The position numbers were made by a program, and so were the translations under genes. The notes under the pieces are model-generated. The model did no database searches. It was not told the DNA's origin and saw only the letters and a list, made by a program, of their open reading frames with translations. Below are positions 43,901 through 56,500 of a DNA stretch of 64,000 nt, one piece after another. Within the stretch, counting starts at the first letter, position 1; the number at the start of each line of letters is the position of its first letter. This stretch comes from Brugia malayi (lineage: Eukaryota; Nematoda; Chromadorea; Rhabditida; Onchocercidae), in the NCBI RefSeq assembly GCF_000002995.4, contig NW_025062475.1, positions 1,612,001-1,676,000 on the forward strand, in the 5' to 3' direction.

Positions 43901-46275
43901 AAATTTCCCATCCTTTTTCCATCAAATTAACATTGCTGTAAATTTCTTTTAAAATTTTCAAACATTTTTATATGTTTTACTACTGTAAAAATTATTGCAG
44001 CATTCTCTTTCGTTTGAAGGACATTGAAATTTATGAGAAAATATTAATTTAAATTTTTTTTTTTTTCAATTTTTATTAATTGTTAAAGAAAAGCAAAAAA
44101 AAAAAAAAAAAATTCTCAACTATTGAATTTTTTTTTTTTACATCATAAATTTAATGAAAAAAAGAAAAAATTTGATTTCACTTTTTTTTTTTTTTTTTTT
44201 TTTTAAAGATATAATTTGAAATATTAATGTTATTTGATTATTGACAAAAGAAAAGTAAACTTACTCAATTATTTTTGTAATAATTTCTTCATTTAAATAT
44301 CTGTGCTTATGCATTCCATCATAATATCGTTTCAAACGAATTCTTATTCTATCGTTCAGAACTGTGGTTGATAAATGCTTAATTTAAACTTATATTATTA
44401 AAATATATATATATTTATCTAAACTAAAACTAAAAATTTGTAAATTAAATTAAAGAAAAAAAAAATAAAGTACAAACTAAAGGTAAAAATTTTTTTTAAA
44501 AATAAAAAATATGAAAAAAAATTTCAAATTCATAAAATATTTCTTTCAAAATTGATTATATAAGCCTATGATTTGAAATAGTTTGAAATAAATTAGGTCA
44601 AGGATTGTAATAAATAAACCTTAAAAAAAAAAAAAAAAAAAAAAATTTAGAAATTTATATTGCATTTTATATTGGAAATAAAATAATCATATAAAGAAAA
44701 ACTATCGTAACTAAGGTGTCAAATTTTCTAAAATATAAGTTAATAACAAATTAATAACATTAATATATATTATAAGTATAACATAATCTATAATAATAAT
44801 TGTAAGTATAACAAAAAAAAATATTTCAAAAATTTTCTAAAAGCTTATTTATAACATAGAATTCTATTTTTTTTTTTCATTCTCATCAAAAAAATGTCAA
44901 CTTAAACAATTTCATTTTTAATTTAAGTAAACAAAAAAAAAAAAAAGAAAGTATTAGTAATTTAAATTTTGTTAAAGTAAAAAATAAAAAAAAGAATAAA
45001 AAAATAAGAATAATTACCATTCCAAAATGTGTAATAACAATTAAAAGAATAATAAATGCAAGAATAATTATTTGTTCATAAATTGCTTTAAGGAATGATT
45101 CAGTTGTTGACTCATTTGTCAACTCATTTGTCAACTTATTTGTCAACTCATTTGTCAACAGAATATGCTTAATTCGACCAAAAAATATTATTGCTGATGA
45201 AATGCTGCAACCGCTAACTAATGCAAATAGTATACCAATGAGGAAAATATTACTGCTTGATTTTGTATCACAAATCTGAAATTTTTTTTTTTTTTTTTGA
45301 AAAGAACCTTATTCATTTTAATAGATCAAAAGAATTATAATTTATCCATTTTAATAGATCAAAAAAGAAATCACAATTTATCCATTTTAATAGATCAAAA
45401 AAGAAATCACAATTTATCCATTTTAATAGATCAAAAAAGAAATCACAATTTATCCATTTTAATAGATCAAAAAAGAAATCATAATTTATCCATTTAAATA
45501 GATCAAAAAAAGAAATCATAATTTATCCATTTAAATAGATCAAAAAAAGAAATCATAATTTATCCATTTTAATAGATCTAATTCTTGTATAATATCCAAA
45601 AACCTATAAATGATGTATTATTATCAAAAGTTATACTTTACATGAAATAACTATCTTACTTTTTTTTTGTCATTTATTTACATTTACTTACTTATACTTA
45701 CTGACTTACTGTACTTATAATACTTGTACTTATGATATTTGTAATTATAATACGTCTAATTATTTGTAGATACTAAAAATATTGAACTTATTTGCATCAA
45801 AAATTTCAAATAATTTTATTATTTGAAATTTTTGATGCAATTTTTTTTTATTTGAAAATCGTTTAAAATATTTTTATAAGCAAAAACAAAAAAAAAGCAG
45901 TGAAACATACCATTTCAAAAAATATTTTCTGCTTTTGAAACCATGATATTGCTTTTTGTTTTTTGCTAAAATTTTACATACTTATTATTAAATATTCCCA
46001 TGTCAGCAGATATTCTATTAAATTGAAAATTAAAAAATGAAATTTACAAAAAAAAAAAACAAATAAATATTTCTGAAGAAGAGGAAAAGAAAAAAAAAAA
46101 AAATTAACCTTTCAGAATTTGTTGTAAAATTATCCGCAACGATTATTTTATTTTTATTTTTCATATTTGCAACAATTATTTGTTGCTTTTCATTTATTTC
46201 ATTTATACTTTCAATAAATATTTTTTGTTTTAGATTTAATTGATCGTTGCTATTTTGTTGACCATTTTGTGTCAT
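39443..46275 (-). CDS. P-glycoprotein-like ABC transporter lacking both nucleotide-binding domains
   Basis: Exons: 46109-46275, 45911-45965, 45018-45275, 44265-44377, 43767-43935, 43144-43409, 42765-42951, 42445-42615, 41845-42021, 41140-41298, 40405-40491, 40192-40302, 39781-39911, 39443-39614; all phases join, giving 740 residues with a TAA stop. TMD1 (about 75-405): IFLIGILFALVSGC and FFGRIKHIL (as in P-gp TM1), ITHFGM, DNVNLMEKGWEIFG (the P-gp coupling region), LAFVLLTVIPLAI, YGGYLLD and KGVYAALYI. A 57-residue linker exon follows, where NBD1 should be. TMD2 (about 445-725): LVGFILAIIYGLEQVAYNIVMGEIFTAML, shown here as motifs LVGFILAII and NIVMGEIF, then SRHLLKMADKE, GFIYSWEITLLGFI, VNFSIVQTFGFAL and KSWQAVHQIF, ending where NBD2 would begin. 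No Walker A, LSGGQ or Walker B motif is present. A P-gp has about 1280 residues. The function is unknown and no ATP-driven transport is expected; a scaffold, channel or inactive relic are all possible. Confidence 0.8.
40765..40855. repeat. AT-rich 20-bp tandem repeat
   Basis: Four to five copies of TAGTAAATAATATAAAAAA with length variation, in an intron of the ABC-like gene. Confidence 0.8.
45111..45159 (-). repeat. 12-bp coding repeat (LTNE)4
   Basis: Within exon 3 of the ABC-like gene, four copies of TTGACAAATGAG encode LTNE-LTNK-LTNE-LTNE, in the predicted first extracellular loop between TM1 and TM2. The repeat unit keeps the frame. Confidence 0.85.
45313..45579. repeat. 36-bp minisatellite, about 7 copies
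   Basis: Units of 36-37 bp made of ATAGATCAAAAAAGAAATCA and an ATTTATCCATTTT part, in the intron between exons 2 and 3 of the ABC-like gene. The unit is a multiple of three and open in one frame per strand, which gives artefactual repeat frames. Confidence 0.9.
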
Positions 46276-47227
46276 TTTTCTTTCACTTTTCTTCCATACA
46301 ATAAATTTTTTTTTTTTTTTTTTTTTATTGAAATTGCTAATTATTCCAATTTCTTTAAAATTACATTACTAATTAAAATTTTATAATATTCTTTAAAAAA
46401 AAAAAAATGAAATTCCATTAAAGAAACTTGTTGAATTCATTAAAAACAAACAAACAAACAAACGAAAATTAAAATTTGCATCTTTTTATAATTTGTTTAA
46501 AATTTATGTCGAATGTTAGTTTAATTTTTAATTTATTTCAAATATTACATTCTTACTTCTAAATTTGCATTTTTAGATGGAAATAATAAATGCGAAAAAT
46601 TTTCTCACTTAAAATATCATTTCTTCTATGAATCATTTGAATTTTAATTATTTTTTTTTTTTTTTTTAATCAAATTTATTTTATTTTTTTTTTTTTTTTA
46701 GGAAAAATGTTTCTTTTCATAAATTTAAGAATTCAATTACAAATTTTTGAGAATTAATTCTTTCAAAACAGTGACAAAATAGCAAATATTTTCATTTCTA
46801 AAATTTATTTAAAAAAAAAAAAATTAACAGATCGTATCATTTCTTTCTTTTCAAAATATAACCATTCAAAAATGAGATATTTATCATCTAAATAATAGTT
46901 CAGAAATATTTATTTCACAATTTTTTTTTTTTAAAAAACTTAAATTTAAAATTAACAATTTCAAATTTGTTTTAGGTATTGTTTTCATTTTTTTTTTAAA
47001 AAAAAAAAAAAAACTCTTTTCTAGATGTAAAATATCATTTCAATATTTGAATAATTTTACAAGTTTTAGCATTATTTTAGAAAAATTTCAATCATTGAAA
47101 TATATTTGATCGTATTTTGAAGTAAAAATTTATATTTAAACTTGATTAATTCTATTAAATATTAGCAGTTTAATTTTAATTATTAAAATGAATGATTATT
47201 TGGTCTTCCACATTATGATTTATTCCA

Positions 47228-47501
47228 AAATATTAGGAAAGCATTTTTTAGAGAGAGAGAGAGAGAGAGGGAGAGAGAAAAGGAGAGAGAGAGAAAGAGA
47301 AAAGATGAAATAAAATTGTAAAAAATTGAATTGAAGAATTGATAAAAGGAGGAAAAAAAAAGGAACATCAAAGACATATTTTTTTTTTTCCATTTTCTGA
47401 AAATGAAAAAATAATTTATAAATTTTAGTTCATCTTTTCTCTTTCTCCCTTTCTCTCTCTCTCTCTCTCTCTCCCTCTCTAAAAAAAAATGCTAAAATAT
47501 C
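47228..47501. repeat. GA/CT imperfect inverted repeat
   Basis: The left arm 47228-47315 reads AATATTAGGAAAGCATTTTTT, a GAGA tract, then AGAAAAGATGAAATAAAAT. The right arm 47422-47501 is its imperfect reverse complement (ATTTTAGTTCATCTTTTCT, a CTCT tract, then AAATGCTAAAATAT). The spacer is about 106 bp with a small central palindrome (CATTTTCTGAAAATG). The arms match beyond the simple-sequence core, so this is a true foldback structure. Confidence 0.85.
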
Positions 47502-48367
47502 AGTAAAAAGAAAAAAGAAAAAAAAATCTATTGGAAATTAATTTCCGTGAGAAATTGAATTTGTTGGAAAAAAAAAAGAAGATAGAAAACAGAGAAAAAA
47601 TTGAAAAGTAAAAAAGTTTATTATTATTATGAAAAAAAAAAAAAAAAAAATGAAGATACTAAATTAATAAAATAATCTTTTAATAAATTCATAAACACAA
47701 AAAAAAAAAACATTCAATAAATTCTTTTTTCTCTTTTTTTTTTTTTTTTTTGAAAATTTAATTAATTTATTTCAAGTTGTTTTTGATAATTCTCTAAAAT
47801 GATTGATGAAAAATTTTTTAGTAACAATTTTGAAATAAATTCAAAATTAAAAAAAAAAAAAAATAAATAAATAAACAAAATAAACTCAAAAAAAAATATA
47901 TTGTTGATAAGTTGAAAAATTTTTCATCTTCTAATTTTTATTTCTCTATAAATCAGTAAATTAAACATTGTTATAATTTCTGAAGTTCTTTGAATTTGTG
48001 GATTTTAATTGAGCAAATATTGCTACGCTAATTTGAAAAGGTCAAATGTCAGCAATAATTCGAAACTTTCAGGTTTGACATTTACAAAAATTTCAAATTT
48101 CACACATTAAAGGTTAAAAGGTTTAAAATAAAGATAGGTTAAATAAACAATCAAATTACTGCTGGAAAGATAAATGGAAACTTCAAAGAGATTATTACTA
48201 ATAAGTTGAAATAGTAAAATAAACCGAAAGAGAGGGAGAGAGAGAGAGAGAGAGAAAGAGACAAAGGGAAAAAAAGAAAGAATGAAAGAGAAAATTTTGT
48301 AAAATATTCAAGATGAGTTTGATGGAAAAAATAGAATTGGCTATTGAATTTAAATTAGCACAAATAA

Positions 48368-48757
48368 CCGGATGAAATGATAGCTATTTCTCAAACTATA
48401 AATTCGGTTATCGCTAAAAAACCGGATGAAATGATAGCTATTTCTCAAACTATAAATTCGGTTATCGCTAAGAAATCGGATGAAATGATGGCTATTTCTC
48501 AAACTATAAATTCGATTATCCGCTAAAAAACCGGATGAAATGATAGCTATTTCTCAAACTATAAATTCGGTTATCGCTAAAAAACCGGATGAAATGATAG
48601 CTATTTCTCAAACTATAAATTCGGTTATCGCTAAAAAACCGGATGAAATGATAGCTATTTCTCAAACTATAAATTCGGTTATCGCTAAGAAATCGGATGA
48701 AATGATAGCTATTTCTCAAACTATAAATTCGGTTATCGCTAAAAAACCGGATGACTA
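48368..48757. repeat. 54-bp minisatellite, about 7 copies
   Basis: Tandem units of 54 bp beginning CCGGATGAAATGATAGC and containing AACTATAAATTCGG. Two variants of the unit end (AAAAAACCGG and AAGAAATCGG) occur. Copy 3 carries a 1-bp insertion. The unit is a multiple of three and open on both strands, but a TAA precedes the first copy and the insertion breaks the frame, so I do not call a gene. Confidence 0.95.
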
Positions 48758-49910
48758 AACGAAGATATTAACAATGATGAAAATTTTCCAGTTTCTCGTC
48801 ACAATTATTGCTTTTGTTCGACATGGTGATGAAAAAGGATGCTGATTTTAATACAAATCACTAACAATTTTTGAAATGATCACATAAAATTGTGTCACAA
48901 TGAAGCGATTTCAAATCGGATTGTACTATTACTAATAACCGTTATTATATAGAAATTAAACGTTTATAAATTTTCAATCATTCAATAAAAATATTATGCA
49001 AAAAGAAGGAAAGAAAAAAAAAAAGAAAAAAAGAACAGAAGAATGTAAGAATAAGCTAAAATTGGAATAATTAATATATTTTAATGAATTAAGAAAAAAA
49101 AAAAAAAGGACATAGCTTATAGATGATTAATTGTCACAGATAAATTTTTACAAGAAAGATAGATGTAGCAATGAGACAAGAAAAGATTGTATGGAATTAG
49201 CACAAGGAAATTTTTGATGACTGATGATGACCTCTTGAAAATGAACAATTAATCTAAACAAAAAAGAAAAATAAATACTAATTGAGAGCACTTTGAAATA
49301 AGATGACATTTTTCAAATTAACATTTATCATCATAGAAATGTTAGATAGTAGGTATATAATGTTAAAATTGTATGTGCGCAAATAAATGTAAACGTGTAA
49401 ATGACAGATAAAAATGAAAAAAAAGATAAAAGCTGTAGAAAAGATAAAGATTTTGTAAATTTTGTAAAAAAATAAATTGAAATTGTTGAAATTAAACTAT
49501 TGAAATTAGCTAATATAGAAATAAATATAAAATGAATAGATATGTATATTCAATGATCATTCTTCTTCTTCTTTTTTTTTTTTTTTTTTTTTTAAAAAAT
49601 AAATGGAGTTGAATTGAAATCATTAAATGCAATGATGGAATGATGAAGCGTGAATTGAATTTTAATTTGAATTAAAAAATGATGCATAGAAAGTTTAGTG
49701 AAATTTTCAATCGTTATTATTTGATATAAATATATATATATATATCCCTGTGAATGAAACTGATAAGCATTGATAAATTTTATTAAAACTTTAAAATAGT
49801 AATGATTGGAGAGAAATGAAAAGTGAAAAGTGATTAGAAGAAAGAAATGTCAAATGTCGCAATGAGATGGAAATCTTTAGTGATTCGACCGGATAATGAT
49901 AAGATCAAAT

Positions 49911-49944
49911 TGAGAGAGAGAGGGAGAGAGAGAGAGAGAGAGAT
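49911..49944. repeat. GA microsatellite
   Basis: About 34 bp of GAGAGA with one GGG interruption. A similar tract lies at 48227-48262. Confidence 0.9.
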
Positions 49945-52555
49945 AATATAATGAATTTATTGTTGATAACCTTGATAAAATTATTATGGAATGAAAAAAT
50001 TATAAATTACAGATGCGTCTTTTTTTTTTTTTTTTTTTTTAGCAGATATGATTATAAAATAGGTGATAATAAGATAGATTTTTATTTAATTTTAATTTTT
50101 GAAAATGATTAAATTTTGCTTGGACTGATATTATAGGTTAAAATATAATATGTTTAAGTAAGAAATTGAAAGTAAATTCTATATATGATAAAAAAAAAAT
50201 TTAGTACTAATTTTTGTCAAAAAATTTTCAATTTTTTTTTTTGAAAATCTCAATAAAATAAATTTTAATATTCTTTCCATAAAAATTTTTCAAAAAAAAA
50301 TTCTTTTTCACTCAATTAAAAAAAGTATATACATATATATATGCAAATTGTAACAAAGCAAATGAAATTTGACCCAAATGTGACTCATTTTTTTTTAAAA
50401 AAAAAAAAAAAAAAATAAAAAAAACCTTGAACTTTTTTATGGCACATTGGAGGTCAGAGCATAGATGACAATCTTCAAATATTGTCATCCACTTCTGTTG
50501 ATAAATGAAAATTTTGATCAAAATTTAGTAAATTAAATTTTTTTTTTGTGCATTCTTTCATGTTCAAACAAAAAAAAAAAAAAAAAAAAAACAAAATTTA
50601 TGAAAAATAATTTATGACAAATTTTTTTTAAAAAAGATTAATTTATTTATGAAACATTAAAAAAAAAAGGCTCTCTAATTTAATGAGTCAAATATTCCTT
50701 TTAAATTAGTAATGAATGGATAATATGGTAGTAAAATGTTAAAAAGATTTTTAAACTAACTTATTTCGATTGATTTTTTTTTTTTTTTTCATTCTTAAAA
50801 AGTTTAAGTAAATTGATGAATTTGATAGGATAAGAATTTGTACTTTTGTATTAAATTTATCTAAAAATTACATTAATAAAATAACAAACTTAATTTATTT
50901 CTTATGAAAAAGAAATTGAGGAAAAAATTTGAAAAATTATTTTTATAAATAAATATTTCAGAATAGTATTTATTGTTATTTAAAATAGTATTTTAAATTT
51001 TATTTTTAGCATAAATGTATTTTAATCTTTAGTTGTAAGAGTTTGGCATTTTTTTATGGATTTTTTTATTCCTTAGCTAAAAGTTTTATTGTTTATTCAT
51101 TTTTTTTTTTTAGATGAATTATTTGAAAACAGTTTAGATTTAAAAAAATTTCATCTGATTTTAATATCATAATTGTCATTAATTAATTAATTTAAAGTTT
51201 TATTTTTATAAGATCAAATGTTTTAAGCATTCTTTAGAAGTAATTTAATCAATAAAATACATAATATTTGGAACATTTGAATAATGAAAAAATTATATAT
51301 GTTCCATAATTTAAGTATTATAACTAGAAAAAAGCTTAATAATAACTTTTATTAGCTTCACAACTTCAATTTTTTAAATTTTTGAACAAGATTTAAAAAA
51401 AAAAAACACACACACACAAGTAAATACTCTATTATTGAATTGTTTTTTTTTTTTTTAAACTAAATTTAAAACTGAAATACAACAATGATTCGATAAAAGT
51501 GGAATAAACTTTTTTAAAATATAAAAGTAAAAGTTTCATTTCTTAAAAAAAAAAAAAAAGAGATGGAATTAATGCAATATTTAAATCTAAAAGGAATTCA
51601 CTTTTTTTATTCATTTTTTTTGAATTTTTTTCTGTATTATTTATATCTTCCATAAAAAAAAAAAAAAAAAAATCTTATCTAAATTGTTTTTCATACAATT
51701 CTTTTCAAAACTTTTTCAAATAATTAATTGTAAAATTTTTTTTTAAATGATTTTACTCAAATCAAATATTGCACAAATTTAATGCAATTTTAATGATTAA
51801 ATACATCAGAGATAATTTATTTTCTTTTAATTTGATTCTGAATTTTTAAAATAATAGTCAAAATTTGCAAAGATTTATTGAAAATCATTCCTGCTGCAAA
51901 TGCGTGTGAGAAATTTCTCATTAGATGGTGTTAACAAGATACAGTTTTCAATTCTCGATACATTTGTCTTATCTTCTCGAGCGAGATTCTACAGTCTTCT
52001 CGAAGAATGATAAGGAATGATAGCAGTCCATGTCTTCCTATCACAAGCTAGAATGGATCACTGATAATGGTTGATGTGTTCAAAACTCGAAAGTTGTTGC
52101 ATTCTCTTTTTTAAGGTACAACGACTCTCTCTGGTAGATAGGTGAGCGAGTTCACCATGAAGTAAAATCTTCTATCCTGAAGAGATTACCTGTTAGTACA
52201 GGTATAACAGGTATGCTTTTTGTTTATTGGAGGATAGTAATATCAATCATGTGATAAGCTTAATGAATGCTTAAGATATGAAGTGATAACATCAGTAGAA
52301 GGTTGCAGGTGCTATAATCAATGATTGAAGAATAGGTAGCACAATGCCTCTGTAGACACATCTGTTATCGTTTATAGAGTTTATCGAATGCTCCGTGTGT
52401 CTTTGCTATTGTCAACCTCTTTGTCAATTTTGACATTCAAGGAAAACTACCCGTGGTAAAGGCTTATATAGAAATTTAGTCAACATAACGTTCAATCCAA
52501 AGAGATGTGCAGTTTCTGTATGGCACAAAGTTATGAGTTTAAAGGAACTTCTGCA

Positions 52556-53522
52556 TGGCAGTGAGGATGACATGGCCTGCAATGAGGTGAAATGACCTGC
52601 AATGAGGTGAAATGACCTGCAATGAGGTGAAATGACCTGCAATGAGGTGAAATGAACTACAATGTTGTTGACATGACCTGCAATGTTGTTGACATGACCA
52701 GCAATGAGGTGAAATGACCTGCAATGGTGGTGATATGACCTTCAATGGTGGTGACATGACTTGCAGTGAGGATGACATGACCTGCAATGGTGGTGACATG
52801 ACCAGCAATGAGGTGAAATGACCTGCAATGAGGTGAAATGACCTGCAATGAGGTGAAATGACCTGCAATGAGGTGAAATGAACTACAATGTTGTTGACAT
52901 GACCTGCAATGAGGTGAAATGACCTGCAATGAGGTGAAATGACCTGCAATGAGGTGAAATGACCTGCAATGAGGTGAAATGACCTGCAATGAGGTGAAAT
53001 GAACTACAATGTTGTTGACATGACCTGCAATGTTGTTGACATGACCAGCAATGAGGTGAAATGACCTGCAATGAGGTGAAATGACCTGCAATGAGGTGAA
53101 ATGACCTGCAATGAGGTGAAATGAACTACAATGTTGTTGACATGACCTGCAATGTTGTTGACATGACCAGCAATGAGGTGAAATGACCTGCAATGGTGGT
53201 GATATGACCTTCAATGGTGGTGACATGACTTGCAGTGAGGGTGAAATGACCTGCAATGGTGGTGACATGACCAGCAATGAGGTGAAATGACCTGCAATGG
53301 TGGTGACATGACCAGCAATGAGGTGAAATGACCTGCAATGGTGGTGATATGACCTTCAATGGTGGTGACATGACTTGCAGTGAGGGTGACATGACCTGCA
53401 ATGGTGGTGACATGACCAGCAATGAGGTGAAATGACCTGCAATGGTGGTCAAATGACCTGCAATGGTGGTGATATGACCTGCAATGATGGTGACGTGACC
53501 TGCAATAAGGATGACATGATAT
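52556..53522. repeat. 20-21-bp satellite with TGACCT in most units
   Basis: Roughly 46 tandem units. Main types: ATGACCTGCAATGAGGTGAA (20 bp), ATGACCTGCAATGGTGGTGA plus C (21 bp), and variants with TGACCA, TGACTT, TGACCTTC or TGAACTAC. Runs of types recur as blocks, giving a higher-order pattern. TGACCT is the reverse complement of AGGTCA. In the 20-bp unit, AGGTGA-AA-TGACCT forms an inverted pair. It is less AT-rich than its surroundings. Long minus-strand frames here arise because the units lack stops. Confidence 0.95.
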
Positions 53523-56500
53523 GCAAAAACTAGTTCTCGGATAAGGTAATGTACGGTTTTGGCTTGAACCTTCACTCATCTAATATTAAACAGACTCCCA
53601 TCCAAACGATCTCGAATATAATTATAAAAATATATAAAGTCTAATACGATCATACTTGGAAGAAATTATCATACAGAACTCAGACAATGTGTCACCATAG
53701 ATGACTTGACCTTGCTAGTTACGTAGAGTTCTCTAAACTTTTCTCTTTGCTATTTTATGAGAACAAATATCACATCGACGGTGTTTCTGTTAGCTCTAAA
53801 ACTACATTAACATTCAGATAGAAATGCTTCTTCAATTGTTTATAAAAATTTAATTTATTTTTTATCGATAATAAAAGAGCAAAGTAAATACTTTGATAGT
53901 TTCAGTAAGTCAAACTTTTCTCTTCAGAATAATGATAAATTACATCGATGATGGAAAGATTCTGATGAAAGTTTGCCTTTTTTGACAAATAATTCATAGC
54001 AAGAAATTTACTTTCAAATATTTAATTTGTTATTTTCAATTTCAGATTGGATTTCATTAAAGCTGAAATGCTTTGACAAATTTCATCTATTCAATAGCTT
54101 TAAAAAAAAACTTTCATCCAAAATAAAAATTATATTCAGTTCAATTTTCAGCTAATTATTGATTAAATGATGTGCTGATTGTACATACTGAAAAGAGATT
54201 AAAAGATTTAGCGAGTGCATCGGTTGACAATTAAGGATTTGTCTGTGTCATTTGAACTGATCGGATCTGATCGAATCATTTCTAAATAGTTCATCTATCA
54301 TTTGTTCTAGATATTTTAAATTTTCTGCCAAATTACTTCAAGCAAAATAGCTTAAACAATAATCTTTTTAATAACAATTTCTGCATTTTTAGATTGTTTT
54401 CATTGAATTAGTCATTGATTTCTATTGTTTTTCTGTTTTTTTTTTTTTTTTTTTTTTTTTGTTAATTTTTTGTTAATTTTTTTTTTTTATTAAAAATGCT
54501 ATTGAAGATTGCAAGATGCTATTTATATTATTAATAAATATAGCTTGAAAGTTAGCCTAAAAAAATTGTTAACTTTAAATTTCTTTACTGAAATATATCT
54601 ATGTTAGCCTCGTTTAGGTTTAACTTAAAAATGTGAAAGTTAAATTTGCATTTATTTGATTTATTTGACATTCTGTATTTAGGTATCATTCAAATATGCT
54701 TCTCTGATGCAAGTTGTGATCTATTTTCTACTAAAAAATGCAATTTATGGTTGGTTGTAAAAAAACTGCTATCCCTATGATAGAACATCAAATTAATTTT
54801 TTATTTCAATTTAACAAATTTAGAGGCAATTCAATTTTTGATCAATTCAGATCAACTCTTCATTGGAACCTTTCAATTTTGAATTTGCTTGATGCATAAC
54901 CAAGCGGCTCTATTCTTTGATCTATCTTCTTTATGATGATGAATTTCAATAAATGCAACAAATTGCTATTAGAGCTGAACAATGCTTAGAATATTCATTA
55001 TTCACTGTATCAAGTATGATTTGCATATTTTGATTATCAATCTGAACACTTTGATAGCTATTTACTCGTAGCACTTTTCTTCTGTTCAATAATAGCAAAA
55101 GATGTCCGTTGATCGTAATCAGCCGACCGTGATAAGTATAAGTATTGATAAGATAATTTTTGAGTTATCACTGAATCATCAAATGTTTATCTCATTAGCT
55201 AATCAAGGTTAGCTAATCACTTTTTCTAGTTTCTTTCTGGGTTTTTGTCATATTTGACGTCATTTTTCATTAGCATTAGTGCTACTTTTCATCGGTTTGT
55301 AAAATGCAAATATTATCACTTTGCAGTGACTTTTTTTTTTTTTTTTTTTAAATGTAACACATTCATCTTTTATATCTGAAATTTATTTATTAAATTTGAC
55401 ACAGTTAAACGATAATAATAAAAATACTCAAATCGTACATTTGTTTTTGCATATTTCTTTGCAAAATTGATAGATTCCATCTGCAGTTGCTCTGCTAGGA
55501 TATTTTCTCACTTTAAAAATAATGAGCCTAGCTCTCCGATCTTTCAGTTAAGGCTTATTTAGCTTTAAAGGCACTACCGTAAGTATATGCCACCTATAGC
55601 TTGGCTTACTTACGTCAAAAGAATTGCAAGCTCCATCCTTCATAATAAGAAGTTGTACGTCACAAAGAGATACAAATTTCAAAGTATTAACTTAAATTAA
55701 TTAAATGTCTTCTGACGTATGATTACTTTGTGTTAAGCCTTCAGCATAAAGTTATATAAATTAACGATTTGACTTGTAATATTATCAAAATGATATTAAA
55801 TCATTCATAGGAAGTCGTATCTGATCCTAGCATATACTTAGTGACAAACTGATGACAAATTTTGAATTTACAATGAGCAAAATAACTTTTTGGGGAAATT
55901 TTAAAGGCTTAAATCGAATTGCTTCTCATCCGTAATCTCAATTACTTTCAGGGTAAATCAGTTCAATGGTTTTTATTTTGCAAATCATTTCATATCATTG
56001 ATTTGGAAAAAAGAAAGAATTGATGAGAAAGAAATTAACAGGTACATTCAGGTATATTATTTTGAATATTTTTCTATTAAAAAATAAACTAAGTGAGTGA
56101 AATTTGAAATATACAAAACTGTAATCTTAGATAGAAAATTATATGTTTATGAGAGAAAAAAAAAAAAAAAAGCGTAACTAAAGATTAGCATGTTACACTT
56201 CTTGAAATGCATTCTCGACAAAAAGATTACAAAAATTTCAAAAAAAAAAAAAATCATTTGAAGTTTTTTTTTTTAAGAAATGAGAATTTAACTTTTTTTT
56301 TTTTTTAGCAATAAAATTATCAATTCACATTAAATCGTTCATAGGAAATCATATCAATACTCAAAGAGAAATTGATGGTAACAAAATTATCTGCTGCTGT
56401 ATTATCATAGCAGATAGTATCAGTGCACTTGATTGATTATTATCAAAATTATCACTTTTGTAATTTTAAGAGATATTCAAGATTGTAATCTTCAGAATAT

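Noticed and set aside
48368..48757. CRISPR-like array appearance.
   Set aside because: The units are contiguous with no unique spacers, and the genome is eukaryotic.
52424..53579. Several long repeat-protein frames on the minus strand.
   Set aside because: The 20-21-bp satellite units lack stops, so all three frames stay open by construction; no splice signals or start context support a gene.
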